Shown: in pieces, positions 1 through 6,226 of the stretch
Layout of the letters: each line of letters begins with the position of its first letter
Numbering within the stretch: the first letter of the stretch is position 1
Source: Natronohydrobacter sp.
GTDB lineage: Bacteria > Pseudomonadota > Alphaproteobacteria > Rhodobacterales > Rhodobacteraceae
DNA: 15,507 nt
Direction: 5' to 3'
Assembly: GCA_007123015.1 (NCBI GenBank)
Contig: SKSL01000017.1
Coordinates: forward strand, 1 to 15,507
Made by a program: the position numbers and the translations under genes
The notes under the pieces: generated by a model
What the model saw: the letters and a program-made list of their open reading frames with translations, nothing else
Told to the model about the DNA's origin: nothing
Databases searched by the model: none

Positions 1-334
1 GAACCGCAAAGAGCCGCTCGCGCTTCTGGATCTGACGCGCAATCGCATAGAGATGGCGCGCGCGCTGGTGGCCTGAGAGCTTTGCCCAAGACCCTTGCGC
101 CTTGCGCGCAGCTTTCACGGCTGCGTCGATATCCGCCACGGTCCCTTGCGAGACTTGCGCCAGCACCTCATCCCGCGCCGGGTTGCGGGTCTCGAACAGC
201 GCAGCGGGCTTGGTGAAACGCCCAGCGATGAAATGCCCGAACGGCCCGCGCGCGAGCCACTTGCGGGCAATGATTTCGCTTTCGGGTGCAGGCCCATAGT
301 CCATGGTCGCAAGGATCTCCGTGATGGTCGGCAT
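1..334 (-). CDS. Aldehyde dehydrogenase family protein, N-terminal part (gene runs off the left edge)
   Basis: The first 111 codons of a minus-strand gene are visible, from an ATG at 334 to the window edge, with no stop. The peptide starts MPTITEILATMDYGPAPES and then reads GPFGHFIAGRF, a stretch ending in ETRNPA, and AAVKAARKAQGSW. This is the usual N-terminal pattern of NAD(P)-dependent aldehyde dehydrogenases, before the cofactor fold. The catalytic Cys and Glu lie outside the window, so activity cannot be checked. The start is supported by an AAGGGG-type ribosome site and by lying only 10 nt after the deoC stop, so the two genes are very likely one transcript. Inference: it may oxidise the acetaldehyde released by deoxyribose-phosphate aldolase, or a related aldehyde. 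The substrate is not shown by the sequence. Confidence 0.82.
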   Translation of the reverse strand, partial: MPTITEILATMDYGPAPESEIIARKWLARGPFGHFIAGRFTKPAALFETRNPARDEVLAQVSQGTVADIDAAVKAARKAQGSWAKLSGHQRARHLYAIARQIQKRERLFAV

Positions 335-344
335 GACGCCCCTT

Positions 345-1289
345 TCAGGCCAGTGCGTGGCGGTGATGGGCTGCGTAGCGCCCGGTCACATGATGCGACA
401 ATTGCCGCTCGATATCGGCCAGCATGCTCGATGCGCCCAGCCGAAACAGGTCAGGCCGCAGCCAGTCGCGCCCCAGCTCTTCGCGCATCAGAACTTGCCA
501 GTTCAGCGCATCCTTGGCGGTTTTCATGCCGCCTGCTGGCTTGAAGCCCACGCTATGCCCGGTCGCCGCACGATAGTCACGGATGGCGCGACACATCGTC
601 AGGCCCACAGGCAGGGTCGCATTCACGGCCTCCTTGCCAGTCGAGGTCTTGATGAAATCCGCCCCGGCCTGCATCGCGACCATGGACGCCGCATGGACAT
701 TGGTGAGCGTGGCCAGATCGCCGGTCGCCAGAATGGCCTTCAGATGGGCCGCACCACAAGCCTCGCGCATCGCGGCCACCTCGTCGTAAAGCGCCATCCA
801 GTCCCCGCCCAACACATGGGCGCGGGTGATGACAATATCGATCTCGGCGGCACCCTGATCCACGGCATAACGGATTTCGGCCAGACGCAGATCGAGCGGC
901 ATCAACCCGGCGGGAAACCCGGTCGCGACCGAGGCCACCGGGATCCCTGACCCGTCCAGCGCCTTGATGGCAGGCGCGACAAGGGTCGGATAGACGCAAA
1001 CTGCGCCCGTCTTCGGCATTTGGGACAGCCCCAGCCCGGCCAGAATCTGATCGGACAAGGGCCGCCGCGCCTTGGCGCAAAGCCGCCGCACGCGTTCGGG
1101 CGTGTCATCGCCGGCCAGTGTGGTCAGGTCCATGCAGGCAATCACATTGACAAGCCAGGCCGCCTGATGCGCGCCCTTGAGCGACCGTCGTGTCACAAGG
1201 GTCGCCGCGCGACGTGTCGCAGCGGGCCGATTAATGCGGGTGAATGCGCTTGTGTCCAGCGCCGTACCGGGATTGCGGGGATGTGTCAT
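345..1289 (-). CDS. deoC: Deoxyribose-phosphate aldolase
   Basis: This class I aldolase splits 2-deoxyribose-5-phosphate into glyceraldehyde-3-phosphate and acetaldehyde, the last step of deoxynucleoside breakdown in the cytosol. The 314-residue protein carries the family signatures: AEIDIVI with the catalytic Asp at 151, DFIKTSTGK with the Schiff-base Lys at 214, and GFKPAGG with the second active-site Lys at 250. It is longer than the roughly 250-residue E. coli enzyme because of about 50 extra N-terminal residues, which is usual for the longer DeoC subgroup. The ATG at 1289 is the first available; a later start cannot be excluded because the first 35 residues are low in recognisable motifs. 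It lies 10 nt upstream of the aldehyde dehydrogenase gene and diverges from the ABC ATPase gene at 1537. Confidence 0.93.
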   Translation of the reverse strand: MTHPRNPGTALDTSAFTRINRPAATRRAATLVTRRSLKGAHQAAWLVNVIACMDLTTLAGDDTPERVRRLCAKARRPLSDQILAGLGLSQMPKTGAVCVYPTLVAPAIKALDGSGIPVASVATGFPAGLMPLDLRLAEIRYAVDQGAAEIDIVITRAHVLGGDWMALYDEVAAMREACGAAHLKAILATGDLATLTNVHAASMVAMQAGADFIKTSTGKEAVNATLPVGLTMCRAIRDYRAATGHSVGFKPAGGMKTAKDALNWQVLMREELGRDWLRPDLFRLGASSMLADIERQLSHHVTGRYAAHHRHALA

Positions 1290-1373
1290 GCTCTGCCTGT
1301 TCGTGCCGCGTCTGACTATGCGCGAAGCAATGCCAGATCGGCAATCCCCAACCGGACCGCAATCGGGTTTATC

Positions 1374-1402
1374 TTGACTAAACCTGTCAGGTTAAATACA
1401 TC
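1374..1402 (+). promoter_or_regulatory. Possible promoter with an overlapping palindromic operator
   Basis: In the 247-nt gap between divergent deoC and the ABC ATPase gene, a TTGACT (1374-1379) is followed 17 nt later by a weak -10 candidate, TACATC (1397-1402). The spacer holds a perfect palindrome, AACCTG-T-CAGGTT (1381-1393). A second, overlapping symmetry is TGAC (1375-1378) with GTCA (1386-1389). The placement fits a repressor site that could control the ABC gene, deoC or both. The regulator is unknown, and the -10 match is poor. Nothing else was recognised in 1290-1536. Confidence 0.4.
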
Positions 1403-1536
1403 TATCAGCGCATCAGGGATATGCGATCTGGCAAGACCAATCCGGGCTGCTGATGTGGCATATGTCAGTGCCGCTGCATCTGCCCGGTCTGGATCAGACC
1501 ACTTGAAGCAGACAGAGTAAGGGCAGAAGACCCAAG

Positions 1537-2637
1537 ATGAAAGACGACATGACCAGCCTGCCCAAATCGCTCTCGTTCAAAATGCCGGTTGACGCCTCGC
1601 CATTGGGCTATCGTGTCAAACCCAACAAGACGCTGCTCAGCGTCGACAAGCTGCGCAGGAGTTTCGAGAATAGCGACTCTGCAGCGGTCGAGCGCGTGAG
1701 CATTGATCTGGGCGAGGGCGAAATGCTGGCGCTACTCGGCCCTTCGGGCTGTGGCAAGACCACCACCTTGCGCATGATCGGCGGTTTCGAGACCCCGGAT
1801 GAAGGCCGCATCCTGCTGCGCGGGCGCGATATTACGCATCTTCCGCCCGAAGCGCGGGGCGTGGGCTTCGTCTTTCAGGACTACGCGCTGTTTCCGCATC
1901 TCAATGTGCTCGAAAATGTCAAATTCGGCCTGCGCAAATTGCCCCGCAAACAGGCCGAGGCCCGCGCACAGGAAATGCTGGCGCTGGTTGGGCTGGCAAT
2001 GCTAGGCAAGCGCAAACCCCATGAGCTTTCAGGCGGCCAGCAACAACGGGTGGCGCTGGCGCGCACATTGGCGGTAGCGCCGCCGCTGGTGCTGCTGGAT
2101 GAACCCTTCTCGAATCTCGATGCCGCGATGCGGGTCGAAACCCGGCAGGAAGTGCGCAAATTGCTGAAAAAGGCCCGCTCCGCTGCGATCCTGGTAACCC
2201 ATGATCAGGAAGAGGCCATGGCCGTCGCAGACCGGATCGCAGTGATGGAAAAGGGGCGCGTGCTACAGATCGGCACGCCGGATGAAATCTATCGCAACCC
2301 GGTCTCAGCCTTTGTGGCGTCCTTCATGGGGCGCTCAAATATCATGACCGGCACGGCCTCGGGGATGGAGGTGCGGACCGAATTCGGCACTCTACCCCTC
2401 TCGCGCGCGGCCAATGGAACTGTCTCGCTTTCGGTGCGGCCTGAACAGATCATGCTGGAACCGGACCCCGATGGCCCTGCTTCGGTCGTCGGGCGCGAAT
2501 TCCGCGGTCATGACCAGCTTTACTGGGTGCAGGATGGCGAGCGCTGCATGCTGGTGATTTCAGGCGCAGGCGCAACGATCGATGTGGGCGCGCGGGTCCG
2601 GATGCGGATCTGCGATTGCGTGGTGCCGCTGAGCTGA
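1537..2637 (+). CDS. ABC transporter ATP-binding protein, FbpC/PotA type
   Basis: This is a cytoplasmic ATPase that would power an importer. All nucleotide-binding motifs are intact: Walker A GPSGCGKTT at 68-76, Q-loop Gln114, signature LSGGQ at 164-168, Walker B with LLDEP at 186-190 (Asp188, Glu189), and switch His222. The region after about 265 fits a C-terminal TOBE-like regulatory domain. The stretch GRDITHLPPEARGVGFVFQ and the region from LVTHDQEEAM to IGTPDEIYRNP most resemble ferric-iron (FbpC) and polyamine (PotA) importers. There are about 33 extra residues before the domain begins; ATGs at 1537 and 1549 are both possible starts, and neither has a strong ribosome site. No permease or binding protein is next to it, so its partner must be encoded elsewhere. 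The substrate is uncertain. Confidence 0.85.
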   Translation: MKDDMTSLPKSLSFKMPVDASPLGYRVKPNKTLLSVDKLRRSFENSDSAAVERVSIDLGEGEMLALLGPSGCGKTTTLRMIGGFETPDEGRILLRGRDITHLPPEARGVGFVFQDYALFPHLNVLENVKFGLRKLPRKQAEARAQEMLALVGLAMLGKRKPHELSGGQQQRVALARTLAVAPPLVLLDEPFSNLDAAMRVETRQEVRKLLKKARSAAILVTHDQEEAMAVADRIAVMEKGRVLQIGTPDEIYRNPVSAFVASFMGRSNIMTGTASGMEVRTEFGTLPLSRAANGTVSLSVRPEQIMLEPDPDGPASVVGREFRGHDQLYWVQDGERCMLVISGAGATIDVGARVRMRICDCVVPLS

Positions 2638-2714
2638 CAGCTTGACGCGAGGTCGCGCTTGATCGCGGGGCAGCTCTGGCGAATTCTGGTCTTCTCTCGG
2701 AGGAGGAGATCATC

Positions 2715-3107
2715 ATGCGACGACTGACCATGGCAGCCACTGCGCTGATGCTGGCGGCCTTGCCCAGTTTTGCCGATCCCGTGCATGGGATGTGGAAAAC
2801 CCAGCCCGATGACAATGGTAATTTCGGCCATGTCCGGATGCAAACCTGCCCGAACGGCAAGATTTGCGGTGGTCTGGAACGCGCGTTCAACAGTGCAGGG
2901 CAAGCGATCGACAGCCCCAATATCGGGCGCGCGCTTGTCTGGGACATGGAGCCGCAAGCGGACGGCACTTACCGCAATGGCCGCGTCTTTGCCCCGGATC
3001 GTGACAATACCTATAACGCGCGCATGGAGTTGCGCGGCAATGTGCTGGGCGTTTCGGGCTGTATCGCCTTCATCTGTCGCGAAGCCAACTGGACGCGGAT
3101 CGACTAG
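2715..3107 (+). CDS. Secreted DUF2147 family protein
   Basis: This 130-residue protein has a clear Sec signal peptide: MRR, then a hydrophobic stretch to about residue 20, with likely cleavage after PSFA before DPVHGMW. The mature part matches the DUF2147 pattern: G-x-W near its start, an MQTCPNGKICGG segment, the segment running up to DRDNTYNARMEL, then VSGC and a C-terminal NWTRID. Four cysteines (45, 51, 116, 121) could form two disulfides in the periplasm. The function of the family is not established, and I do not assign one. An excellent ribosome site (GGAGGAGGAG) lies just before the ATG. It follows the ABC ATPase by 77 nt with no recognisable terminator, so co-transcription is possible. 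Confidence 0.85.
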   Translation: MRRLTMAATALMLAALPSFADPVHGMWKTQPDDNGNFGHVRMQTCPNGKICGGLERAFNSAGQAIDSPNIGRALVWDMEPQADGTYRNGRVFAPDRDNTYNARMELRGNVLGVSGCIAFICREANWTRID

Positions 3108-3146
3108 CGGCGGCCAGTTGCGCCAGAATCGAGTTCGGGTGATCCA

Positions 3147-3174
3147 GTGACAGTGTCAGAAATCAGGCTATAGT
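3147..3174 (+). promoter_or_regulatory. Predicted sigma-70-type promoter upstream of the Hint-domain gene
   Basis: GTGACA (3147-3152, five of six matches to TTGACA) and TATAGT (3169-3174, five of six matches to TATAAT) are separated by 16 nt. The -35 overlaps a small palindrome, TGACA-G-TGTCA (3148-3158). A start of transcription near 3181 would leave a leader of about 35 nt before the TTG start at 3217. This is the best promoter match that I see in the window. Confidence 0.5.
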
Positions 3175-3205
3175 CGCCGCCGATCAAGACGACCAAGACA
3201 CGACC

Positions 3206-3210
3206 GGTGG
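3206..3210 (+). promoter_or_regulatory. Ribosome binding site deciding a TTG start
   Basis: GGTGG lies 6 nt before the TTG at 3217. A TGA stop in the same frame at 3211-3213 rules out any start further upstream. The next in-frame ATG is deep inside the gene, so the TTG is the most likely start. Confidence 0.45.
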
Positions 3211-3216
3211 TGACGT

Positions 3217-4200
3217 TTGAGCTACAGTTACGAATGCGAAATCTTCGAGGGGGCGGCCTTTTGCGCTCGCTGGGGGATCAATGAGGGCGCAGCGCTGGGG
3301 CGGCTTCGAGACCTGAGCCTCGGCGACCGCTACGCGCTTGCATCACAAAGCGCGCCCTCGCATCTGACGCTGGAACTGGGCCCATCCATTCGGCTCAAGG
3401 CAGTGACCGGTCCGGCTTCGGCGACACTCTCCCAGAACAGTTCGCTCATTGTCGAGGGCGCGCTGAAACTCATGGCTACCGATAGTGAATTGGTCACTGC
3501 CCTTGTGCTGCACACGGGCCGCACTGTGCTGCTGCTGCCGCTCAATCCGATGCGCTTAGAGATGGAATATACGCTGATCGCGGTCGATCCGGACGCCAAT
3601 GCCCTGCGCATGTCCGAACTGGTGACAGGCTGTTTCGCGCCGGGCGCGCGTGTCACGCTGGGCGATGGGCGTCTCTGCCCGGTCGAAACGCTCACAACCG
3701 GGCAGATGCTGCGCACCCGCGACCATGGCCCGCAGCCGCTGCGCTGGATCGGGCGTGTGACTGCACGCGCGCATGGGTCTTTTGCGCCTGTGACGTTCGC
3801 GGCGGGCTGCATGGGCAATCTTGGCCCGCTCACAGTCGGCCCCTTGCAGCGTATCTTCCTGTATCAACGCAGCGAAGAGCGTCTTGGCACGCAGGCCGAA
3901 ATCCTTGTGCAGGCGCAATACCTGGTCGATGGGCGGCGCGTCTTGCAACGCGAGGGGGGGTATGTCGATTATTTCAGCCTGGTGTTTGATGCCCATCAGA
4001 TCATCTATGTCGAAGGGATCCCGGTCGAGTCGATGCTGGTCTCGCGTGCCACACGGGACCGGCTGCCTGCAGAATTGGCCCAAGATCTGGCCAAACGCTT
4101 CCCGCAGCTGAACCAGCACGCGCATTTCGCACAAGAGCTTTCCGCAGCCAAGGTTATCGAAGGTCTGCGGGCCACATTGCTGCCCGACAAAGAAAAGTGA
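3217..4200 (+). CDS. Hint (Hedgehog/intein-type) domain protein
   Basis: This is a 327-residue protein. Residues 1 to about 130 match no family that I recognise and have no signal peptide or membrane segment. From about 136 a Hint_2-type domain begins: GCFAPGARV with the nucleophile-position Cys139, VETLTTGQMLRTRDHGPQPLRWIG (about 156-179), ILVQAQYLVDGRRVL, and YFSLVFDAHQIIYVEGIPVESML (about 252-274). Family members usually have a histidine in a motif like SPQHR, but here the matching stretch reads VGPLQR (207-212), so that histidine seems absent. Such proteins are common in Rhodobacteraceae; their role is largely unknown. The start is TTG (see the ribosome site at 3206). Its own promoter is predicted at 3147-3174. 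Self-cleavage activity is doubtful given the changed motif. Confidence 0.78.
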   Translation: MSYSYECEIFEGAAFCARWGINEGAALGRLRDLSLGDRYALASQSAPSHLTLELGPSIRLKAVTGPASATLSQNSSLIVEGALKLMATDSELVTALVLHTGRTVLLLPLNPMRLEMEYTLIAVDPDANALRMSELVTGCFAPGARVTLGDGRLCPVETLTTGQMLRTRDHGPQPLRWIGRVTARAHGSFAPVTFAAGCMGNLGPLTVGPLQRIFLYQRSEERLGTQAEILVQAQYLVDGRRVLQREGGYVDYFSLVFDAHQIIYVEGIPVESMLVSRATRDRLPAELAQDLAKRFPQLNQHAHFAQELSAAKVIEGLRATLLPDKEK

Positions 4201-4251
4201 CGTTCCCCGGGCGATCTGCTATCTGTGAACGCAGACGGCTTTCTTCAGCGT

Positions 4252-4256
4252 GAAGG
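4252..4256 (+). promoter_or_regulatory. Ribosome binding site favouring the TTG start of the stress protein
   Basis: GAAGG lies 6 nt upstream of the TTG at 4263. The alternative GTG at 4272 would be 15 nt away, which is too far. The TTG start also keeps the usual short lead-in (YSVKTILAASD) to the first beta strand of the Usp fold. Confidence 0.45.
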
Positions 4257-4262
4257 TTACCC

Positions 4263-5102
4263 TTGTATTCGGTGAAAACGATCCTGGCTGCGAGTGATCT
4301 GACGCGCCGTTCGGCGGCTGTGCTACCGCGCGCTGTTCAGCTCGCGCGCGCGCTGAACGCAAGGCTGGTCGTGGTGCATGCGATAGAGCCGAAGCCCGGG
4401 CCGGTCAAACGGTTCCGCCTGTCTGTCGGAAAGGACCCGAAGGCAAAAGCAGAGACGGATCTCGCGCAATTCAGGGAAGCGCATCGTGATCTCGACATCA
4501 TCACGCATGTGTCTGTCGAAAAGCCCGCCGCTTTGATCGAACGCCTTGCGTCCGAGCATCGGGCCGATCTGCTGGTCCTGGGCCTGCATCTGCCCCGCCG
4601 GGTTCTGGAAACACTGCGCCTGACCAATCTGGAACGCATCACACAATCTGTGTCCTGCCCTGTACTGATCGCGCAGACAGAAGAACCGCAGCCTTATCGT
4701 ACAGTGCTGGGAGCGGTCACTTTCGCACCGGCCTCTGCCAAAGCTCTGCGCGTGGCCGCCTATCTTGCACCAGATGCCGAAATCCACGCCATCCACGCGC
4801 TGCAACTGCCGCTTGCCGCGAAACTGCCCAGCACGGATGTCATGGTCAGCACGGAAATGACCGAAGCCGATTTGCTGCGCAAAGCCTTCCTCGATTTTCA
4901 GGATTTGCCCGCGCGCTTGGTCACGCCTGAAATCGTGCCCGGTGGCGTGCATGAAGTGCTGGAGTTCCGCATGGCCGAATTGCAACCCGATCTTGTCGTC
5001 ATCGGCAGCCATTCGGGCCGCAGCGCCACGAAGCTCGGGCATTACACCCGCGATCTGATGCGCGCGCCCCCGACAGATATGCTGATCGCCAAACCTGAAT
5101 AG
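4263..5102 (+). CDS. Tandem universal stress protein (two Usp domains)
   Basis: The 279-residue cytoplasmic protein is two UspA-like domains in a row. The first runs from VKTILAASDLTRRSAAVLPRAVQLA (about 4-28) to SVSCPVLIAQ (about 130-139). The second runs from YRTVLGAVTF (about 145) to PTDMLIAKPE at the end. The ATP-binding pattern G-x2-G-x9-G(S/T) of nucleotide-binding Usp proteins is not kept: domain 1 reads LGLHLPRR and domain 2 reads IGSHSGRSATKLGHYT. That suggests a non-ATP-binding, UspA-like type, which is inference. It begins 62 nt after the Hint gene. A weak promoter (GTGACG at 4197, TATCTG at 4220, 17-nt spacer) may overlap the end of that gene. It likely has a role in stress or growth arrest; no specific partner is visible. 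Confidence 0.83.
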   Translation: MYSVKTILAASDLTRRSAAVLPRAVQLARALNARLVVVHAIEPKPGPVKRFRLSVGKDPKAKAETDLAQFREAHRDLDIITHVSVEKPAALIERLASEHRADLLVLGLHLPRRVLETLRLTNLERITQSVSCPVLIAQTEEPQPYRTVLGAVTFAPASAKALRVAAYLAPDAEIHAIHALQLPLAAKLPSTDVMVSTEMTEADLLRKAFLDFQDLPARLVTPEIVPGGVHEVLEFRMAELQPDLVVIGSHSGRSATKLGHYTRDLMRAPPTDMLIAKPE

Positions 5103-5113
5103 CGTTGTAAGGC

Positions 5114-5132
5114 GCGCATGACAGGCATGCGC
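5114..5132 (+). repeat. Inverted repeat (hairpin) after the stress-protein gene
   Basis: GCGCATG (5114-5120) and CATGCGC (5126-5132) form a perfect 7-bp stem with a 5-nt loop, 11 nt after the stop of the stress-protein gene. It is followed by AAAAA rather than a T run, so it is not a classical terminator on the plus strand. It may still stabilise the 3' end of the transcript. Confidence 0.4.
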
Positions 5133-5215
5133 AAAAACACTCGCAACTCTCCGCCTTTTGCGCTAAGAGATGGTTTAATGTTGAACTATCCTTTTCAGGG
5201 GAGGAGGCGCCCATC

Positions 5216-6205
5216 ATGGCCGTGAAGAAACCCGCAGCGAAATCAAATGTTTCAGCCGAGGAACTGCTTGGCTATTACCGCGACATGCTGCTGATCCGTC
5301 GATTCGAGGAAAAGGCCGGTCAGCTTTACGGCATGGGTCTGATCGGTGGGTTCTGCCATCTCTATATCGGTCAGGAAGCTGTGGTCGTCGGACTGGAAGC
5401 CGCTGCGAAAGAGGGCGACAAGCGCATCACCTCGTATCGTGACCACGGCCATATGCTGGCCTGCGGCATGGACCCAAAGGGCGTGATGGCCGAATTGACC
5501 GGGCGTGAGGGCGGCTATTCCAAAGGCAAGGGCGGCTCGATGCATATGTTCTCGAAAGAGAAGCATTTCTATGGCGGCCACGGCATTGTCGGCGCGCAGG
5601 TGCCGCTGGGCGCGGGGCTCGCATTCAGCGACAAATACAAGGGCAATGACAACGTCACCTTCACCTATTTCGGCGATGGGGCCGCCAATCAGGGTCAGGT
5701 TTATGAGACCTACAATATGGCGATGCTCTGGGATCTGCCGGTGATCTTCGTCATCGAGAACAATAAATACGCCATGGGCACCAGCGTCCAGCGCGCGACG
5801 CGCTCGCCCTCGCTTTGGGAACGCGGGGCTGCCTACGGGATCACCGGCGAGGAAGTGGATGGCATGGACGTTCTCGCGGTCAAGGCCGCTGGCGAGAAGG
5901 CTGTCGCGCACTGCCGCGCGGGCAAGGGCCCTTATATCCTCGAGGTCATGACCTATCGTTACCGGGGCCATTCCATGTCCGACCCGGCCAAATACCGGAC
6001 CCGCGACGAAGTGCAGAAGATGCGTTCCGAGCGCGACGCGATCGAGCATGTCCGCGAACTGTTGCTGACAGGCAAGCATGCCACCGAGGACGATCTGAAA
6101 AACATTGACAAAGATATCAAGGCGGTCGTGAACGAGGCCGCCGAGTTCTCGAAAGAGAGCCCCGAGCCTGCGCTCGAGGAACTCTGGACGGATATTTACG
6201 CGTAA
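5216..6205 (+). CDS. pdhA: Pyruvate dehydrogenase E1 component, alpha subunit
   Basis: PdhA with PdhB forms the thiamine-diphosphate enzyme that decarboxylates pyruvate and passes the acetyl group to the lipoyl arm of E2. The 329-residue length is normal for alphaproteobacterial E1-alpha. The thiamine-diphosphate motif is complete, from GDGAANQG (153-160) to ENN (181-183). Other family landmarks are IGGFCHLYIGQEA (43-55), SYRDHGH (73-79), GGSMHMF (106-112) and YRYRGHSMSDPAKYR (247-261), the last being the loop that is phosphorylated in mitochondrial enzymes. An excellent GGGGAGGAGG ribosome site lies 8 nt before the ATG. It is the first gene of pdhABC; pdhB follows after 21 nt. The 113-nt upstream gap holds a TTTAAT at 5174-5179 that could be a -10, but no convincing -35. 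Confidence 0.97.
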   Translation: MAVKKPAAKSNVSAEELLGYYRDMLLIRRFEEKAGQLYGMGLIGGFCHLYIGQEAVVVGLEAAAKEGDKRITSYRDHGHMLACGMDPKGVMAELTGREGGYSKGKGGSMHMFSKEKHFYGGHGIVGAQVPLGAGLAFSDKYKGNDNVTFTYFGDGAANQGQVYETYNMAMLWDLPVIFVIENNKYAMGTSVQRATRSPSLWERGAAYGITGEEVDGMDVLAVKAAGEKAVAHCRAGKGPYILEVMTYRYRGHSMSDPAKYRTRDEVQKMRSERDAIEHVRELLLTGKHATEDDLKNIDKDIKAVVNEAAEFSKESPEPALEELWTDIYA

Positions 6206-6226
6206 AGCGCAGGGAGGAGAACAGTT

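Noticed and set aside
303..1520. Plus-strand open frames opposite deoC and the aldehyde dehydrogenase
   Set aside because: They are shadows of strongly supported minus-strand genes and lack ribosome sites and recognisable domains.
3108..3182. Long-range pairing of CGGCGGC (3108-3114) with GCCGCCG (3176-3182)
   Set aside because: The arms are 61 nt apart, GC-only and likely by chance in GC-rich DNA; no terminator tail follows.
5114..5132. Hairpin after the stress-protein gene as a classical terminator
   Set aside because: The stem is followed by A residues, not a T run, on the plus strand. It is kept only as an inverted repeat.
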